Shown here one piece after another: positions 25,404 to 33,204 of a DNA stretch of 64,000 bases. A program made the translations under genes and the position numbers. The notes beneath the pieces are model-generated. The model was not told the DNA's origin. It saw only the letters and a list, made by a program, of their open reading frames with translations, and did not search any database. This DNA comes from Brevibacillus migulae (GTDB lineage: Bacteria; Bacillota; Bacilli; Brevibacillales; Brevibacillaceae): contig NZ_SDKD01000001.1 in assembly GCF_004521915.1 (NCBI RefSeq), forward strand, positions 248,001 to 312,000, written 5' to 3'. Within the stretch, counting starts at the first letter, position 1. Each line of letters opens with the position of its first letter.

Positions 25404-26170
25404 GCATAGAGGTACGCAATCTTTCAAAGGATTATGGACAGCAAGCCGCTGTCACCCACATCAATCTGCAGATCAATACGGGGGAAATGGTCGCATTTCT
25501 AGGGCCATCCGGTTCGGGGAAAACGACGCTGCTGCGTCTGATTGCCGGCCTGGAAGAGGCAAAGGAAGGGCAAATCCTTGTCGATGGGATCGATACCCAG
25601 GAGCAAACCATCCAGGAACGAAAGGTCGGCTTCGTGTTTCAGCATTATGCCCTTTTTCGCCATATGAGCGTGTTCGACAACATCGCGTTTGGCCTGGAGG
25701 TCCGTTCCCGCAAAACGAGGCCGTCCAAACCAGAGATCAAAAGGCGCGTAGAGGAACTGCTGCGTCTCATCCAGCTGGAGGGGATGGGAGACCGGCTCCC
25801 CGCGCAGCTGTCCGGCGGGCAAAGACAAAGGGTGGCGCTGGCCAGAGCGCTTGCGATCGAGCCGAGGGTGCTGCTCCTCGACGAGCCGTTTGGAGCGCTG
25901 GATGCCAAGGTGCGGCATGAGCTGCGCGATTGGCTGCGTCAGCTGCAGAAGAAGCTGAGCATCACCACGATTTTCGTCACGCATGACCAGGAGGAAGCAC
26001 TCGCCATAGCCGATCGGGTGGTCGTGATGAATCAAGGGAAGATCGAGCAGTTTGGGACGGCGGAGGAAGTGTATCAGCGCCCGGCTACGCCGTTTGTCCG
26101 CAGTTTTTTGGAGCGCAGCGGTGTAAGGCGAGGAGTAGAGGAAGTCGCAGTTCAGGCAGGGGTCATATAG
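25400..26170 (+). CDS. cysA: Sulfate ABC transporter ATP-binding protein
   Basis: 256 residues. The true start is the TTG at 25400, overlapping the cysW stop, with AGAGGAG upstream; the frame is open 570 bases further upstream only by chance. Walker [10 protein letters not shown], signature LSGGQRQR and Walker [14 protein letters not shown] are intact, followed by the switch His (VTHDQEEAL). It is shorter than the usual 340-360 residue CysA because it ends soon after the ATPase domain and lacks the C-terminal TOBE regulatory domain. Confidence 0.92.
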   Translation: MSIEVRNLSKDYGQQAAVTHINLQINTGEMVAFLGPSGSGKTTLLRLIAGLEEAKEGQILVDGIDTQEQTIQERKVGFVFQHYALFRHMSVFDNIAFGLEVRSRKTRPSKPEIKRRVEELLRLIQLEGMGDRLPAQLSGGQRQRVALARALAIEPRVLLLDEPFGALDAKVRHELRDWLRQLQKKLSITTIFVTHDQEEALAIADRVVVMNQGKIEQFGTAEEVYQRPATPFVRSFLERSGVRRGVEEVAVQAGVI

Positions 26171-26173
26171 GGC

Positions 26174-26219
26174 GATGATCAATCCATTTTGAGAAAAGAA
26201 GCGCTGGATTGCGATCATC
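26174..26219 (+). terminator. Possible terminator hairpin after cysA
   Basis: GATGATC (26174-26180) pairs with GATCATC (26213-26219), with an inner AATCCA/TGGATT stem. No T-run follows on the plus strand, so efficiency is uncertain. Confidence 0.35.
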
Positions 26220-26234
26220 AAAATTCCCATCGAT

Positions 26235-26262
26235 TTGACAAATGTTAAGAATCGTTTATAAT
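26235..26262 (+). promoter_or_regulatory. Promoter of the riboswitch-opuC operon
   Basis: TTGACA (26235-26240), 16-base spacer, TATAAT (26257-26262): consensus at both boxes. Transcription should start at about 26269, at the start of the riboswitch. Confidence 0.8.
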
Positions 26263-26269
26263 AGTGACT

Positions 26270-26405
26270 AAGCTTAATTTCCGATCACGACAATCGGAAT
26301 ACGGGGGAACCACCTTTGGGGCGAATCAATCTCCGGTTAAGGAGAAAGTAGGGAACCATCTTTCCCGAGTCCGTCAGCTAACCTCGTCAGCGTAAAGATG
26401 GGTCA
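26270..26405 (+). ncRNA. ydaO/yuaA c-di-AMP riboswitch
   Basis: The conserved blocks occur in order: ACGGGGGAACCA, TTGGGGCGAATC, GGGAACCATCTTTCCCGAGTCCG-type core, and GTCAGCTAACCTCGTCAGC. Together they match the ydaO class that senses c-di-AMP and turns off osmolyte and potassium uptake genes. The downstream sequence GGGTCAAA (26400-26407) can pair with TTTGACCC (26447-26454), which competes with the terminator at 26450, giving a clear off-switch mechanism. Confidence 0.92.
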
Positions 26406-26449
26406 AAATGCAACTTATCATGTTTTTCACCATTTAAACATGTCTATTT

Positions 26450-26474
26450 GACCCTATATGCATAGGGTCTTTTT
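26450..26474 (+). terminator. Riboswitch expression-platform terminator
   Basis: GACCCTAT (26450-26457) pairs perfectly with ATAGGGTC (26462-26469) around ATGC and is followed by TTTTT. Confidence 0.85.
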
Positions 26475-26595
26475 GCGTTTTTTTGAGGCCCTTGCTGACT
26501 GAGGGTCTATTTTGTTATGCGAAAATTCCGAATAGAAAATCTATTCGCGGGAGATGAGATGGCATCTTTACACAAAAAACGAGGGGGAATGACAA

Positions 26596-27735
26596 ATGGG
26601 AAATGCCATTGTATTTGACAACGTTCGTAAGAGCTACGGACAGAAGGCGGTGATCCCTAATTTGAACCTATCGATTGCAGAGGGGACGATCACGGTGCTC
26701 GTCGGACCTTCTGGCTGTGGAAAGACCACGACGATGAAAATGATCAATCAGTTGATCCAGCCGAGCTCCGGAAAAATTTACGTAAACGGCTCCAACGCGC
26801 TGGACATCAGTCCGGTAGAGCTGCGGCGCAATATCGGCTATGTCATTCAGCAGGTAGGATTGTTTCCGCATATGACGATCGAGGAGAATGTTACCTTGGT
26901 GCCGCGTTTGAAAAAACAGGCAGGCGAGGTGAACCGAGAACAAGTGGACCGCATGCTGCAGCTTGTAGGGTTGAACCCGGATGAGTATCGGCACCGTTAT
27001 CCACGGGAGCTGTCGGGTGGACAACAGCAGCGGGTCGGGGTAGCACGGGCGCTGATGAGCGATCCCCCCATCGTGCTGATGGATGAGCCGTTTTCCGCGC
27101 TGGACCCGATCACCCGCGAGCAGCTGCAGGATGAGTTGATCCGGTTGAATCAGGAGCTGAACAAGACGATTGTCTTTGTCACGCATGATATGGACGAAGC
27201 GTTGAAAATTGCCGATCAAATCATTGTCATGCAGGACGGACACGTGATACAGCAGAGTACGCCCGAGCAGATACTCCGTCACCCGGCGAATGAGTTTGTC
27301 CGCGGGTTTATCGGTGAAAAGCGTCTCACCTCTCATCTGACGCAGTCGGTCGATGAAGTGATGGTCAAACATCCAGTCACCATCGCTCCGCAAAAGGGAT
27401 TGGCCGAGGCCGTGAAAATGATGGTGCGAAAACGCGTAACCGGGCTGATCGTGGTTGACAAAGACGGTACCTACTTGGGGTTGGCGGACAGCGCTGATAT
27501 CCATGCGCGCTATCCGGAGGAATCCCTGTCGATCCGCGATGTGATGCGTGCGGATGCGGCTGTGGTAAACGTGTCGACCCCTTTGGCGGAGACGATACCG
27601 CTTGTCCAGCAAGCTCCTTATGGGTATGTACCGGTTGTGGATGACCTGGGAAGATTGCGGGGCCTCTTGACCCGAGCCAGTCTGGTGGATGTCTTGGCCA
27701 GACCGTATTTGGAAGGAGGTGAAGAACATGAGTGA
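26596..27735 (+). CDS. opuCA: Osmoprotectant ABC transporter ATP-binding protein
   Basis: 379 residues. Walker A GPSGCGKTT, signature LSGGQQQR, Walker B IVLMDEPFSALDP and the switch His (VTHDMDEAL) are intact. The C-terminal 110 residues carry two CBS domains (VDEVMVKHPVTIAP and SIRDVMRADAAVVN), which in OpuA/OpuC proteins sense ionic strength or c-di-AMP. Expression is probably shut off by the upstream c-di-AMP riboswitch, so c-di-AMP could act at both RNA and protein level. Confidence 0.93.
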   Translation: MGNAIVFDNVRKSYGQKAVIPNLNLSIAEGTITVLVGPSGCGKTTTMKMINQLIQPSSGKIYVNGSNALDISPVELRRNIGYVIQQVGLFPHMTIEENVTLVPRLKKQAGEVNREQVDRMLQLVGLNPDEYRHRYPRELSGGQQQRVGVARALMSDPPIVLMDEPFSALDPITREQLQDELIRLNQELNKTIVFVTHDMDEALKIADQIIVMQDGHVIQQSTPEQILRHPANEFVRGFIGEKRLTSHLTQSVDEVMVKHPVTIAPQKGLAEAVKMMVRKRVTGLIVVDKDGTYLGLADSADIHARYPEESLSIRDVMRADAAVVNVSTPLAETIPLVQQAPYGYVPVVDDLGRLRGLLTRASLVDVLARPYLEGGEEHE

Positions 27736-28378
27736 AATCCTGAATGTGATCATTGATCGCTGGCCGAATATTGTGGATGCCACCTGGCAGCATATCGTGC
27801 TGTCGATCGTAGCCTTGTTCTGGGCGATTGTGCTCGCGGTACCGACGGGCATCTTGCTCACGCGGTTTCGCAAGCTGGCCACTCCGGTGCTCGGTTTCAT
27901 CTCGGTGCTCCAGACGATTCCTAGCCTTGCTTTGCTTGGATTCATGATTCCCTTGTTCGGGATTGGAGCGACGCCTGCGGTGATTGCGATGGTCGTGTAT
28001 GCACTGCTGCCGATTGCGCGTAATACGTACACCGGAATCCTCGATGTGGACCCAGCGCTGCTGGAAGCGGCACGAGGAATGGGCATGACCAAGGGGCAGA
28101 TGCTGCGGATGGTGGAGCTTCCTCTGGCACGCTCCGTGATTTTTGCCGGGATCCGTACCGCGACTGTTATGACGATTGGGGTGGCGACTCTCGCGTCCTT
28201 TATTGGGGCAGGCGGTCTGGGGGATTTGATCCTGCGCGGGATTGCGATGGTGGATACCGGCATCATTCTGGCGGGCGCTGTGCCAGCTGCGATTTTGGCG
28301 ATTTTGTTTGACATGCTGCTGGCGTGGACAGATTGGCGCATTACACCAAAGGGTCTGCGCATCCAGAATCGTACGTAG
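27728..28378 (+). CDS. opuCB: Osmoprotectant ABC transporter permease
   Basis: 216 residues from the ATG at 27728 (GGAAGGAGG upstream), overlapping the end of opuCA. About five to six membrane segments with the conserved loop DVDPALLEAARGMGMTKGQMLRMVELPLA. It matches OpuCB/ProW-type permeases. The typical fourth gene, opuCD, is absent, so this permease may function as a homodimer or pair with one encoded elsewhere. Confidence 0.92.
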   Translation: MSEILNVIIDRWPNIVDATWQHIVLSIVALFWAIVLAVPTGILLTRFRKLATPVLGFISVLQTIPSLALLGFMIPLFGIGATPAVIAMVVYALLPIARNTYTGILDVDPALLEAARGMGMTKGQMLRMVELPLARSVIFAGIRTATVMTIGVATLASFIGAGGLGDLILRGIAMVDTGIILAGAVPAAILAILFDMLLAWTDWRITPKGLRIQNRT

Positions 28379-28433
28379 GGGAAGTGACGGTTTGTCCGGG
28401 AATAGGTTTGCTATATTGAAAGGAGAGGGTTTC

Positions 28434-29345
28434 GTGAAGAAGGGATGGCTTAGGAAAGTTGGGATGTTGGCATTGACGCTGACAATGACAGTGTTGGCGG
28501 GGTGCTCAGTCTTAACTGGTACGAAAGCGTCTGACAGTGTGACGGTGGTAGGGAAAAACTTCTCAGAGCAAGACATTATGGCGTATTTGGTCGGAACGAT
28601 GCTGGAAAAAAATACGGATTTACAGGTTACAGTCAAGCCGTTTTTGGGGGGGACCGATGTCGCTTTCCAGTCAGTGAAGAGCGGCAATGCGGATCTCTAT
28701 GTGGAGTATACAGGGACGGGACTGGTCAATATCTTGGGCGAAGAGGTGCAGACCGATCCGCAGCAAGTGTATGACCGGGTGAAAACCGCCTTTCTGGAGA
28801 AGTATCAATTGGAATGGCTAGAGCCGCTCGGATTTAATAACACGTATGCGATCGCTGTGCCAAAAGAGATCGCTGAAAAGTATTCCCTGAAGACCATTTC
28901 CGATCTGCAAAAGCATGCAGGGGAGCTCGTCCTGGGGACCGAGCAGGAATTTATGGAACGTCCGGATGGTTTGAAAGGACTGACCGCGCTCTACCAGATG
29001 CAATTTAAAGATGTGAAAGCAATGGACCACGGTCTAAAATATAAAGCAATTGCGGAGGGAAGCATCCAAGCGATCGACGCGTATACCACGGACGGTCAGC
29101 TGGCGAAGCAAGATCTCGTCATCTTGGAGGACGACAAGCATTTCTTCCCGCCGTATTTTGCGGCACCGCTTGTGCGAAGCGAGACATTGAAGGCGCATCC
29201 TGAGATTAAGGAAGTGCTGAACAAACTGGCTGGAAAGCTTGATGATAAGAAGATGGCGGAGATGAATGCACAGGTCGATGTGGACAAGAAGCAAGCGAAA
29301 GATGTAGCAGAGGCATGGTTGAAGGAGAATGGGTTGATTCAGTAA
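28434..29345 (+). CDS. opuCC: Osmoprotectant-binding lipoprotein
   Basis: 303 residues from the GTG at 28434 (AAAGGAGAGGG upstream). Lipobox VLAGC anchors it outside the membrane. The OpuAC/OsmF-type domain shows VVGKNFSEQDIMAYLVGTMLE, GNADLYVEYTGTGL and IDAYTTDGQL. Members bind glycine betaine, carnitine, choline or related compounds through an aromatic cage; the ligand here is not decidable by eye. Last gene of the opuC operon. Confidence 0.92.
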   Translation: MKKGWLRKVGMLALTLTMTVLAGCSVLTGTKASDSVTVVGKNFSEQDIMAYLVGTMLEKNTDLQVTVKPFLGGTDVAFQSVKSGNADLYVEYTGTGLVNILGEEVQTDPQQVYDRVKTAFLEKYQLEWLEPLGFNNTYAIAVPKEIAEKYSLKTISDLQKHAGELVLGTEQEFMERPDGLKGLTALYQMQFKDVKAMDHGLKYKAIAEGSIQAIDAYTTDGQLAKQDLVILEDDKHFFPPYFAAPLVRSETLKAHPEIKEVLNKLAGKLDDKKMAEMNAQVDVDKKQAKDVAEAWLKENGLIQ

Positions 29346-29469
29346 TGTCTTCTGTAGTGTTGTGAGCAAGTTTTTGACGCGCCAATTCATGCTGCGACAA
29401 GGGATACGCAGGCGCTCTGTTTACGCTCGATTGCATGTGACAACCTTTTTCATAACCGAAAAATAAGAT

Positions 29470-29513
29470 ACGACAGGTACGGACTGTTCAAGTCCAATGC
29501 CTGTCGTTTTTTT
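29470..29513. terminator. Bidirectional terminator
   Basis: ACGACAGG (29470-29477) pairs with CCTGTCGT (29500-29507), with an inner GGACT/AGTCC stem. A T-run follows on the plus strand and a T-rich tract on the minus strand, so it serves both opuC and the convergent flavoprotein gene. Confidence 0.88.
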
Positions 29514-29522
29514 CTGGCTGCA

Positions 29523-30428
29523 TTACCTTGAAAATTCCTCTTCCATCAATTCCGTGTTGATGGTGATCGCGGCCATGCTGCCGGATGCCGCGGCTGAGAT
29601 TAGCTGCGAGGGGGCTCCGGTATTGGCTTCTCCTGCCGCAAACAAGCCGGGCACGGAGCTTTTCCCTACAGCATCGGTAAGAATTCCCCCCGCCTCATTT
29701 CCTTCATACCCGAGGCTTTCGCGGAAATCCACGTGCGGCTGCCACTGCGGTGTGATAAAACCACCTGTCCGGTCCATCCGCATTCCATCAGTGAACTCCA
29801 CCTGCTGCAGCTTGCCCTCGCTGCCGTGGAATGCCGCTACGGTTTGTTCCGTCACGATGATATGACGAGCGGAGAGCACCTGCTTTTCTTCATCTGTCAG
29901 CACACGTTGGCCATTTGTGCAGATCACGAGGTCGCGGCTCCATTGGTAAAGCAGTTTAGCCATGTGGTACAACCTCGGATGCTCTGACACAACGATTAAC
30001 GGCTGATCACGGAGCTCCCAACCGTCGCAGTATGGGCAATGGAAAAGGCTTTTTCCATACATTTCCTTGAGGCCGGGAATGGCTGGATATACTTCCTTCA
30101 GACCTGTGGCGATCAGCAGCTTGCGGGCTTGGATCGTTTCAGTGCCATTCGCCATGATCTGAAATCCATGTGGAAGCTTGCGGGCATCGGTTACTTTGGC
30201 GGAATAACGCTCCACCGAAGGGTAACGCAGGACCTCTTCGTAGGCGATACGGCGAAACTCGGCTGGTGTCACGCCGTCTCGGGTAAGAAACCCGTGGGAA
30301 GCGTGTGTAACCGCATTGCGCGGCTGATTGTGATCAAATAGCGCCACGCTTCTGCGCGCTCGCCCCAGTACGAGTGCTGCATTTAGCCCCGCAGGACCTC
30401 CGCCGATAATAGCAACGTCATAAATCAT
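29523..30428 (-). CDS. Thioredoxin reductase-like FAD/NAD(P) oxidoreductase
   Basis: 301 residues. The FAD Rossmann motif is IIGGGPAGLNAAL at the N-terminus, the redox pair is Cys131-Pro-Tyr-Cys134 (FHCPYCDGWEL) and the C-terminal FAD-binding block is PGLFAAGEANTG. It belongs to the TrxB superfamily but uses CPYC instead of CATC, as in a subgroup of Bacillales proteins whose partner is unknown. GGAGG precedes the ATG. It lies 91 bases downstream of an Rrf2 regulator on the same strand, which probably controls it. Confidence 0.88.
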   Translation of the reverse strand: MIYDVAIIGGGPAGLNAALVLGRARRSVALFDHNQPRNAVTHASHGFLTRDGVTPAEFRRIAYEEVLRYPSVERYSAKVTDARKLPHGFQIMANGTETIQARKLLIATGLKEVYPAIPGLKEMYGKSLFHCPYCDGWELRDQPLIVVSEHPRLYHMAKLLYQWSRDLVICTNGQRVLTDEEKQVLSARHIIVTEQTVAAFHGSEGKLQQVEFTDGMRMDRTGGFITPQWQPHVDFRESLGYEGNEAGGILTDAVGKSSVPGLFAAGEANTGAPSQLISAAASGSMAAITINTELMEEEFSR

Positions 30429-30477
30429 ATGAATCCTCCTTCCGCAGTGCGGTCATTTGTTATATTGGCGATATTAA

Positions 30478-30492
30478 AGATACCTTATATCT
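30478..30492. promoter_or_regulatory. Candidate Rrf2-family operator
   Basis: AGATACCTTATATCT is a palindrome (AGATA, 5-base centre, TATCT) between the Rrf2 gene and the flavoprotein gene, in AT-rich promoter-like sequence. Confidence 0.4.
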
Positions 30493-30518
30493 ATAATTAA
30501 TGAAAAAAACGCGTGCGT

Positions 30519-30917
30519 TCACCTCCCTTTGAAATGTTCGGCCAGTTCGGAGATTTTCTTATTTTGCAGATACTGCTCCATTTGCCTTTCTGCGTCGAGA
30601 ACAACCTTTTGAATCACGCATTCGTTGTCATGGTTCAGGCTGCATTCAAAGAACGAGGCAGTCCCTTCTATGGCATGGATGATATCCAAAAAGGAAATGT
30701 CCTCCTGCTTCCGTCTGAGCCGATAACCGCCGTTTGCCCCTGGTGCGGATTGGATTAATCCCGCTTTGACCAGCTTTGTCATCATTTTCGACAGATAGGT
30801 TTGCGAGACACCCAGCTTTTCCGCCAAAAGCTGTACGCCGACAGGTTTGTCTGGTGCGGCAGCTACTAAATAAAGCATCGCATGAAGTGCATAGTCGGTC
30901 GCTTGTGAGTATTTCAT
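30519..30917 (-). CDS. Rrf2 family transcriptional regulator
   Basis: 132 residues from the ATG at 30917 (GGAG about 8 bases upstream); the frame extends further but without family homology. Winged helix: MKYSQATDYALHAMLYLVAAAPDKPVGVQLLAEKLGVSQTYLSKMM, wing GANGGYRL. Two cysteines in FECSLNHDNECVIQ could be redox-active or metal ligands, but the three-Cys cluster loop of IscR is incomplete. It probably senses an oxidant or electrophile and regulates the adjacent CPYC flavoprotein. Confidence 0.88.
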   Translation of the reverse strand: MKYSQATDYALHAMLYLVAAAPDKPVGVQLLAEKLGVSQTYLSKMMTKLVKAGLIQSAPGANGGYRLRRKQEDISFLDIIHAIEGTASFFECSLNHDNECVIQKVVLDAERQMEQYLQNKKISELAEHFKGR

Positions 30918-31014
30918 GAGGTCAACTCCATTACAGACTTTATGAGTCCATAATAACTTTGTTTTGCGTTTGAAGCAAGGGCTCTTGCCGTTATTCATTT
31001 CTTGAAAGTGTGGA

Positions 31015-31998
31015 TCATTCCTCACCTTCAAGACTTGCTGTCCCTGGATAAAGCCGCAGCAATTCCTCCGCAAGCCTGCTTATTCTCTCGCGCAAAGCAT
31101 GCGGCTTTAGAACCTCGATTTTGCTGCCAAACCCCATGAGAAACGCGCACGCCTCGTGCTCGATTTGGAATTGTAGGGAAAGGGTCAGCCAGCCGGTTTC
31201 ATCTCTTTCCTCGACCAAAGTGATCAGAGGATAACGCCCTGCGTACGAAAGCTGATCGATGATCGAATCCTGTACACGCGCCACCACATGATACTGGGGC
31301 AAGCGCTCCACGAATTGGCGGGAGGAATCCTCCCAATACGCGCGCAGGTCAAAAGCTTCTGGTCGCACAAAGCGTTCGTCGAGCAGCTTTGCGTCCGTTA
31401 TGCGGTTGACACGGTAGGTGCGTACATCGTTTTCCGCCATCGCGATCAGGTACCAGACGTTTCCTTTGGCGACGAGCCCCAGCGGAGAGACGATGCGTTC
31501 CCTTTGCTCACGATCCGCCCTTGCATAGTGGATCACCAGGAGACGTTCTTCCCAAATCGCAGTCTGCAGCAACGGAAGGCGGGAAAGATCCTCTTCCTTG
31601 GCATGCCAGTTTCCGGTGTCAATATAGATTCGCTGATGTATCGATTCAGCATTGCTGCGCTGTTTTTCCGGCAGTGTCTCGAGCAATTTGAGCCGGGCAA
31701 GCTGAACGTCCTTTTCCATCCCCAAATCGCGAAGCAAAGGAAGCGGTATCGGCAGGAATAAAGCGGGCAATTCATCCATGCCAAGCAAAGTCAGCTTGGT
31801 CTGATATTGCTCGAGCAGCCGCCAACCGCCGAGTTTCCCGCGCTCGGCATAAATGGGAAACCCGGCTGAGCTCAATGCTTCCAGATCGCGGTGCATGGTG
31901 CGAACAGAGACTTCAAGCTGCGCAGCCAACTGGCTGGTCGTCATTTGACCGTGTTTTTGCAATAACAGCAGGATGGATAGCAGCCGATCGGCACGCAT
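31015..31998 (-). CDS. WYL-domain transcriptional regulator (YafY type)
   Basis: 327 residues. N-terminal helix-turn-helix of the HTH_11 class (ADRLLSILLLLQKHGQMTTSQLAAQLEVSVRTMHRDLEALSSAGFPI) and a C-terminal WYL domain (RIVSPLGLVAKGNVWYLIAMAENDVRTYRVNRI). WYL domains bind nucleic-acid or small ligands. The gene is divergent from an SDR gene, its likely target. GGAGTG precedes the ATG. Confidence 0.9.
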   Translation of the reverse strand: MRADRLLSILLLLQKHGQMTTSQLAAQLEVSVRTMHRDLEALSSAGFPIYAERGKLGGWRLLEQYQTKLTLLGMDELPALFLPIPLPLLRDLGMEKDVQLARLKLLETLPEKQRSNAESIHQRIYIDTGNWHAKEEDLSRLPLLQTAIWEERLLVIHYARADREQRERIVSPLGLVAKGNVWYLIAMAENDVRTYRVNRITDAKLLDERFVRPEAFDLRAYWEDSSRQFVERLPQYHVVARVQDSIIDQLSYAGRYPLITLVEERDETGWLTLSLQFQIEHEACAFLMGFGSKIEVLKPHALRERISRLAEELLRLYPGTASLEGEE

Positions 31999-32113
31999 TC
32001 AGACACACTCCTTTGACGGGATCATGCTTTCATTATGCACGCTTTATATGACAGAAGATGACATATTAACTGATTATACTGGTCCTATCCAAGCAGATAA
32101 AGGAGGTACTTAC

Positions 32114-32950
32114 ATGAAATTGCAAGGAAAAGTGGCTGTGGTGACAGGTGCCAGCCGGGGAGCAGGGAGAGGAATCGCATTGGCGCTGGGGGAGCAGGGA
32201 GTAACCGTTTATGTGACAGGAAGAAGCACGTCCGGGGGAGCACGGACGGAGAACCGACCAGAGACCATTGAGGAAACGGCGGCATTGGTCAGCGCGCGTG
32301 GGGGAGTCGGTATTCCGGTTCGCGTCGATCATACGGATGAGCAGGAGGTGCAAGCTTTGTTTGCACGCGTCCAGGCAGAGCAAGGAAAGCTCGATTTGCT
32401 TGTGAACAACGCGTGGGGCGGCAATGAGCTGCCGATCGCAATTGAACCATTTTGGGAGCTGACAACCAAGCATTGGGAGAATATGTTCTATGCAGGTGTT
32501 CGCTGCGGTATTCTAGCTTCCAAGTATGGAGTGCCGTTGATGTTGTCCAAGCAAAGCGGATTGATCATTCATACCACCTCGTATGATCAAGGGAAGTACA
32601 TTGGTCATTTTTATTACGATCTCGCGAAAAATGCATTGAATCGGATGGCTTTCGGAATGGGGACAGAGTTGAAGCGTCACGGAATTACTGTGCTGGCGCT
32701 CTCTCCTGGCTGGATGCGGACGGAGAGAGTCCTGGAATCGGTGAAGAACGAAGAGGTACGACAGCAAATGCTCGAGCAGACAGAAACAACCGAGTATATT
32801 GGACGGGCGGTATGTGCGCTTGCCTCTGACCCCGATCCGCTGCGGATGAGCGGATCGATCCAAATGGTAGGAGAATTGGCGGAAATCTATGGCTTTACAG
32901 ATGTTGATGGGAGGGTCATTCCCCCGTTTGTGATTCCCGATATGGCGTAA
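32114..32950 (+). CDS. Short-chain dehydrogenase/reductase
   Basis: 278 residues from the ATG at 32114 (AAAGGAGG upstream). The nucleotide-binding motif TGASRGAGRGIA lies at about residues 13-24, NNAWG replaces the usual NNAG, and the catalytic Tyr-x3-Lys is YYDLAKN. It is an NAD(P)-dependent oxidoreductase of the DHRS1-like SDR group. Substrate unknown. Divergent from the WYL regulator. Confidence 0.9.
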   Translation: MKLQGKVAVVTGASRGAGRGIALALGEQGVTVYVTGRSTSGGARTENRPETIEETAALVSARGGVGIPVRVDHTDEQEVQALFARVQAEQGKLDLLVNNAWGGNELPIAIEPFWELTTKHWENMFYAGVRCGILASKYGVPLMLSKQSGLIIHTTSYDQGKYIGHFYYDLAKNALNRMAFGMGTELKRHGITVLALSPGWMRTERVLESVKNEEVRQQMLEQTETTEYIGRAVCALASDPDPLRMSGSIQMVGELAEIYGFTDVDGRVIPPFVIPDMA

Positions 32951-32958
32951 TCGAAAAG

Positions 32959-32995
32959 AAAGGATGCCCCGCTCGATAAGGAAGGGCATCCTTTT
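32959..32995 (+). terminator. Terminator of the SDR gene
   Basis: AAAGGATGCCC (32959-32969) pairs with GGGCATCCTTT (32984-32994), ending in a T-run. Confidence 0.85.
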
Positions 32996-33011
32996 GCAGT
33001 TTCACATGCTA

Positions 33012-33107
33012 GCGGAGCCGGGCAGTCCCCGCTCCCCAGAGGGTGTGGCAAGAACGCAGCCCCGCCCGGCCTTCCCTTCCCTCATCACTATGTTTGCACA
33101 ACCCATG
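33012..33107 (+). repeat. Half copy of the large palindromic repeat
   Basis: This stretch aligns over about 95 bases with the right half of the palindromic element at 60273-60368: shared blocks include GGTGTGGCAAG, CTTCCCTTCCC and CACTATGTT, and about three quarters of bases match. The left half is missing here. Confidence 0.6.
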
Positions 33108-33204
33108 AGCAAGTTTGCCTGACGTGTGTATTTTTCCATAGGAAAACGGACCTTTTTCGACTACAATGAAGAGATATGGAAACGAAACAGGAGGAACCAA
33201 CTAC

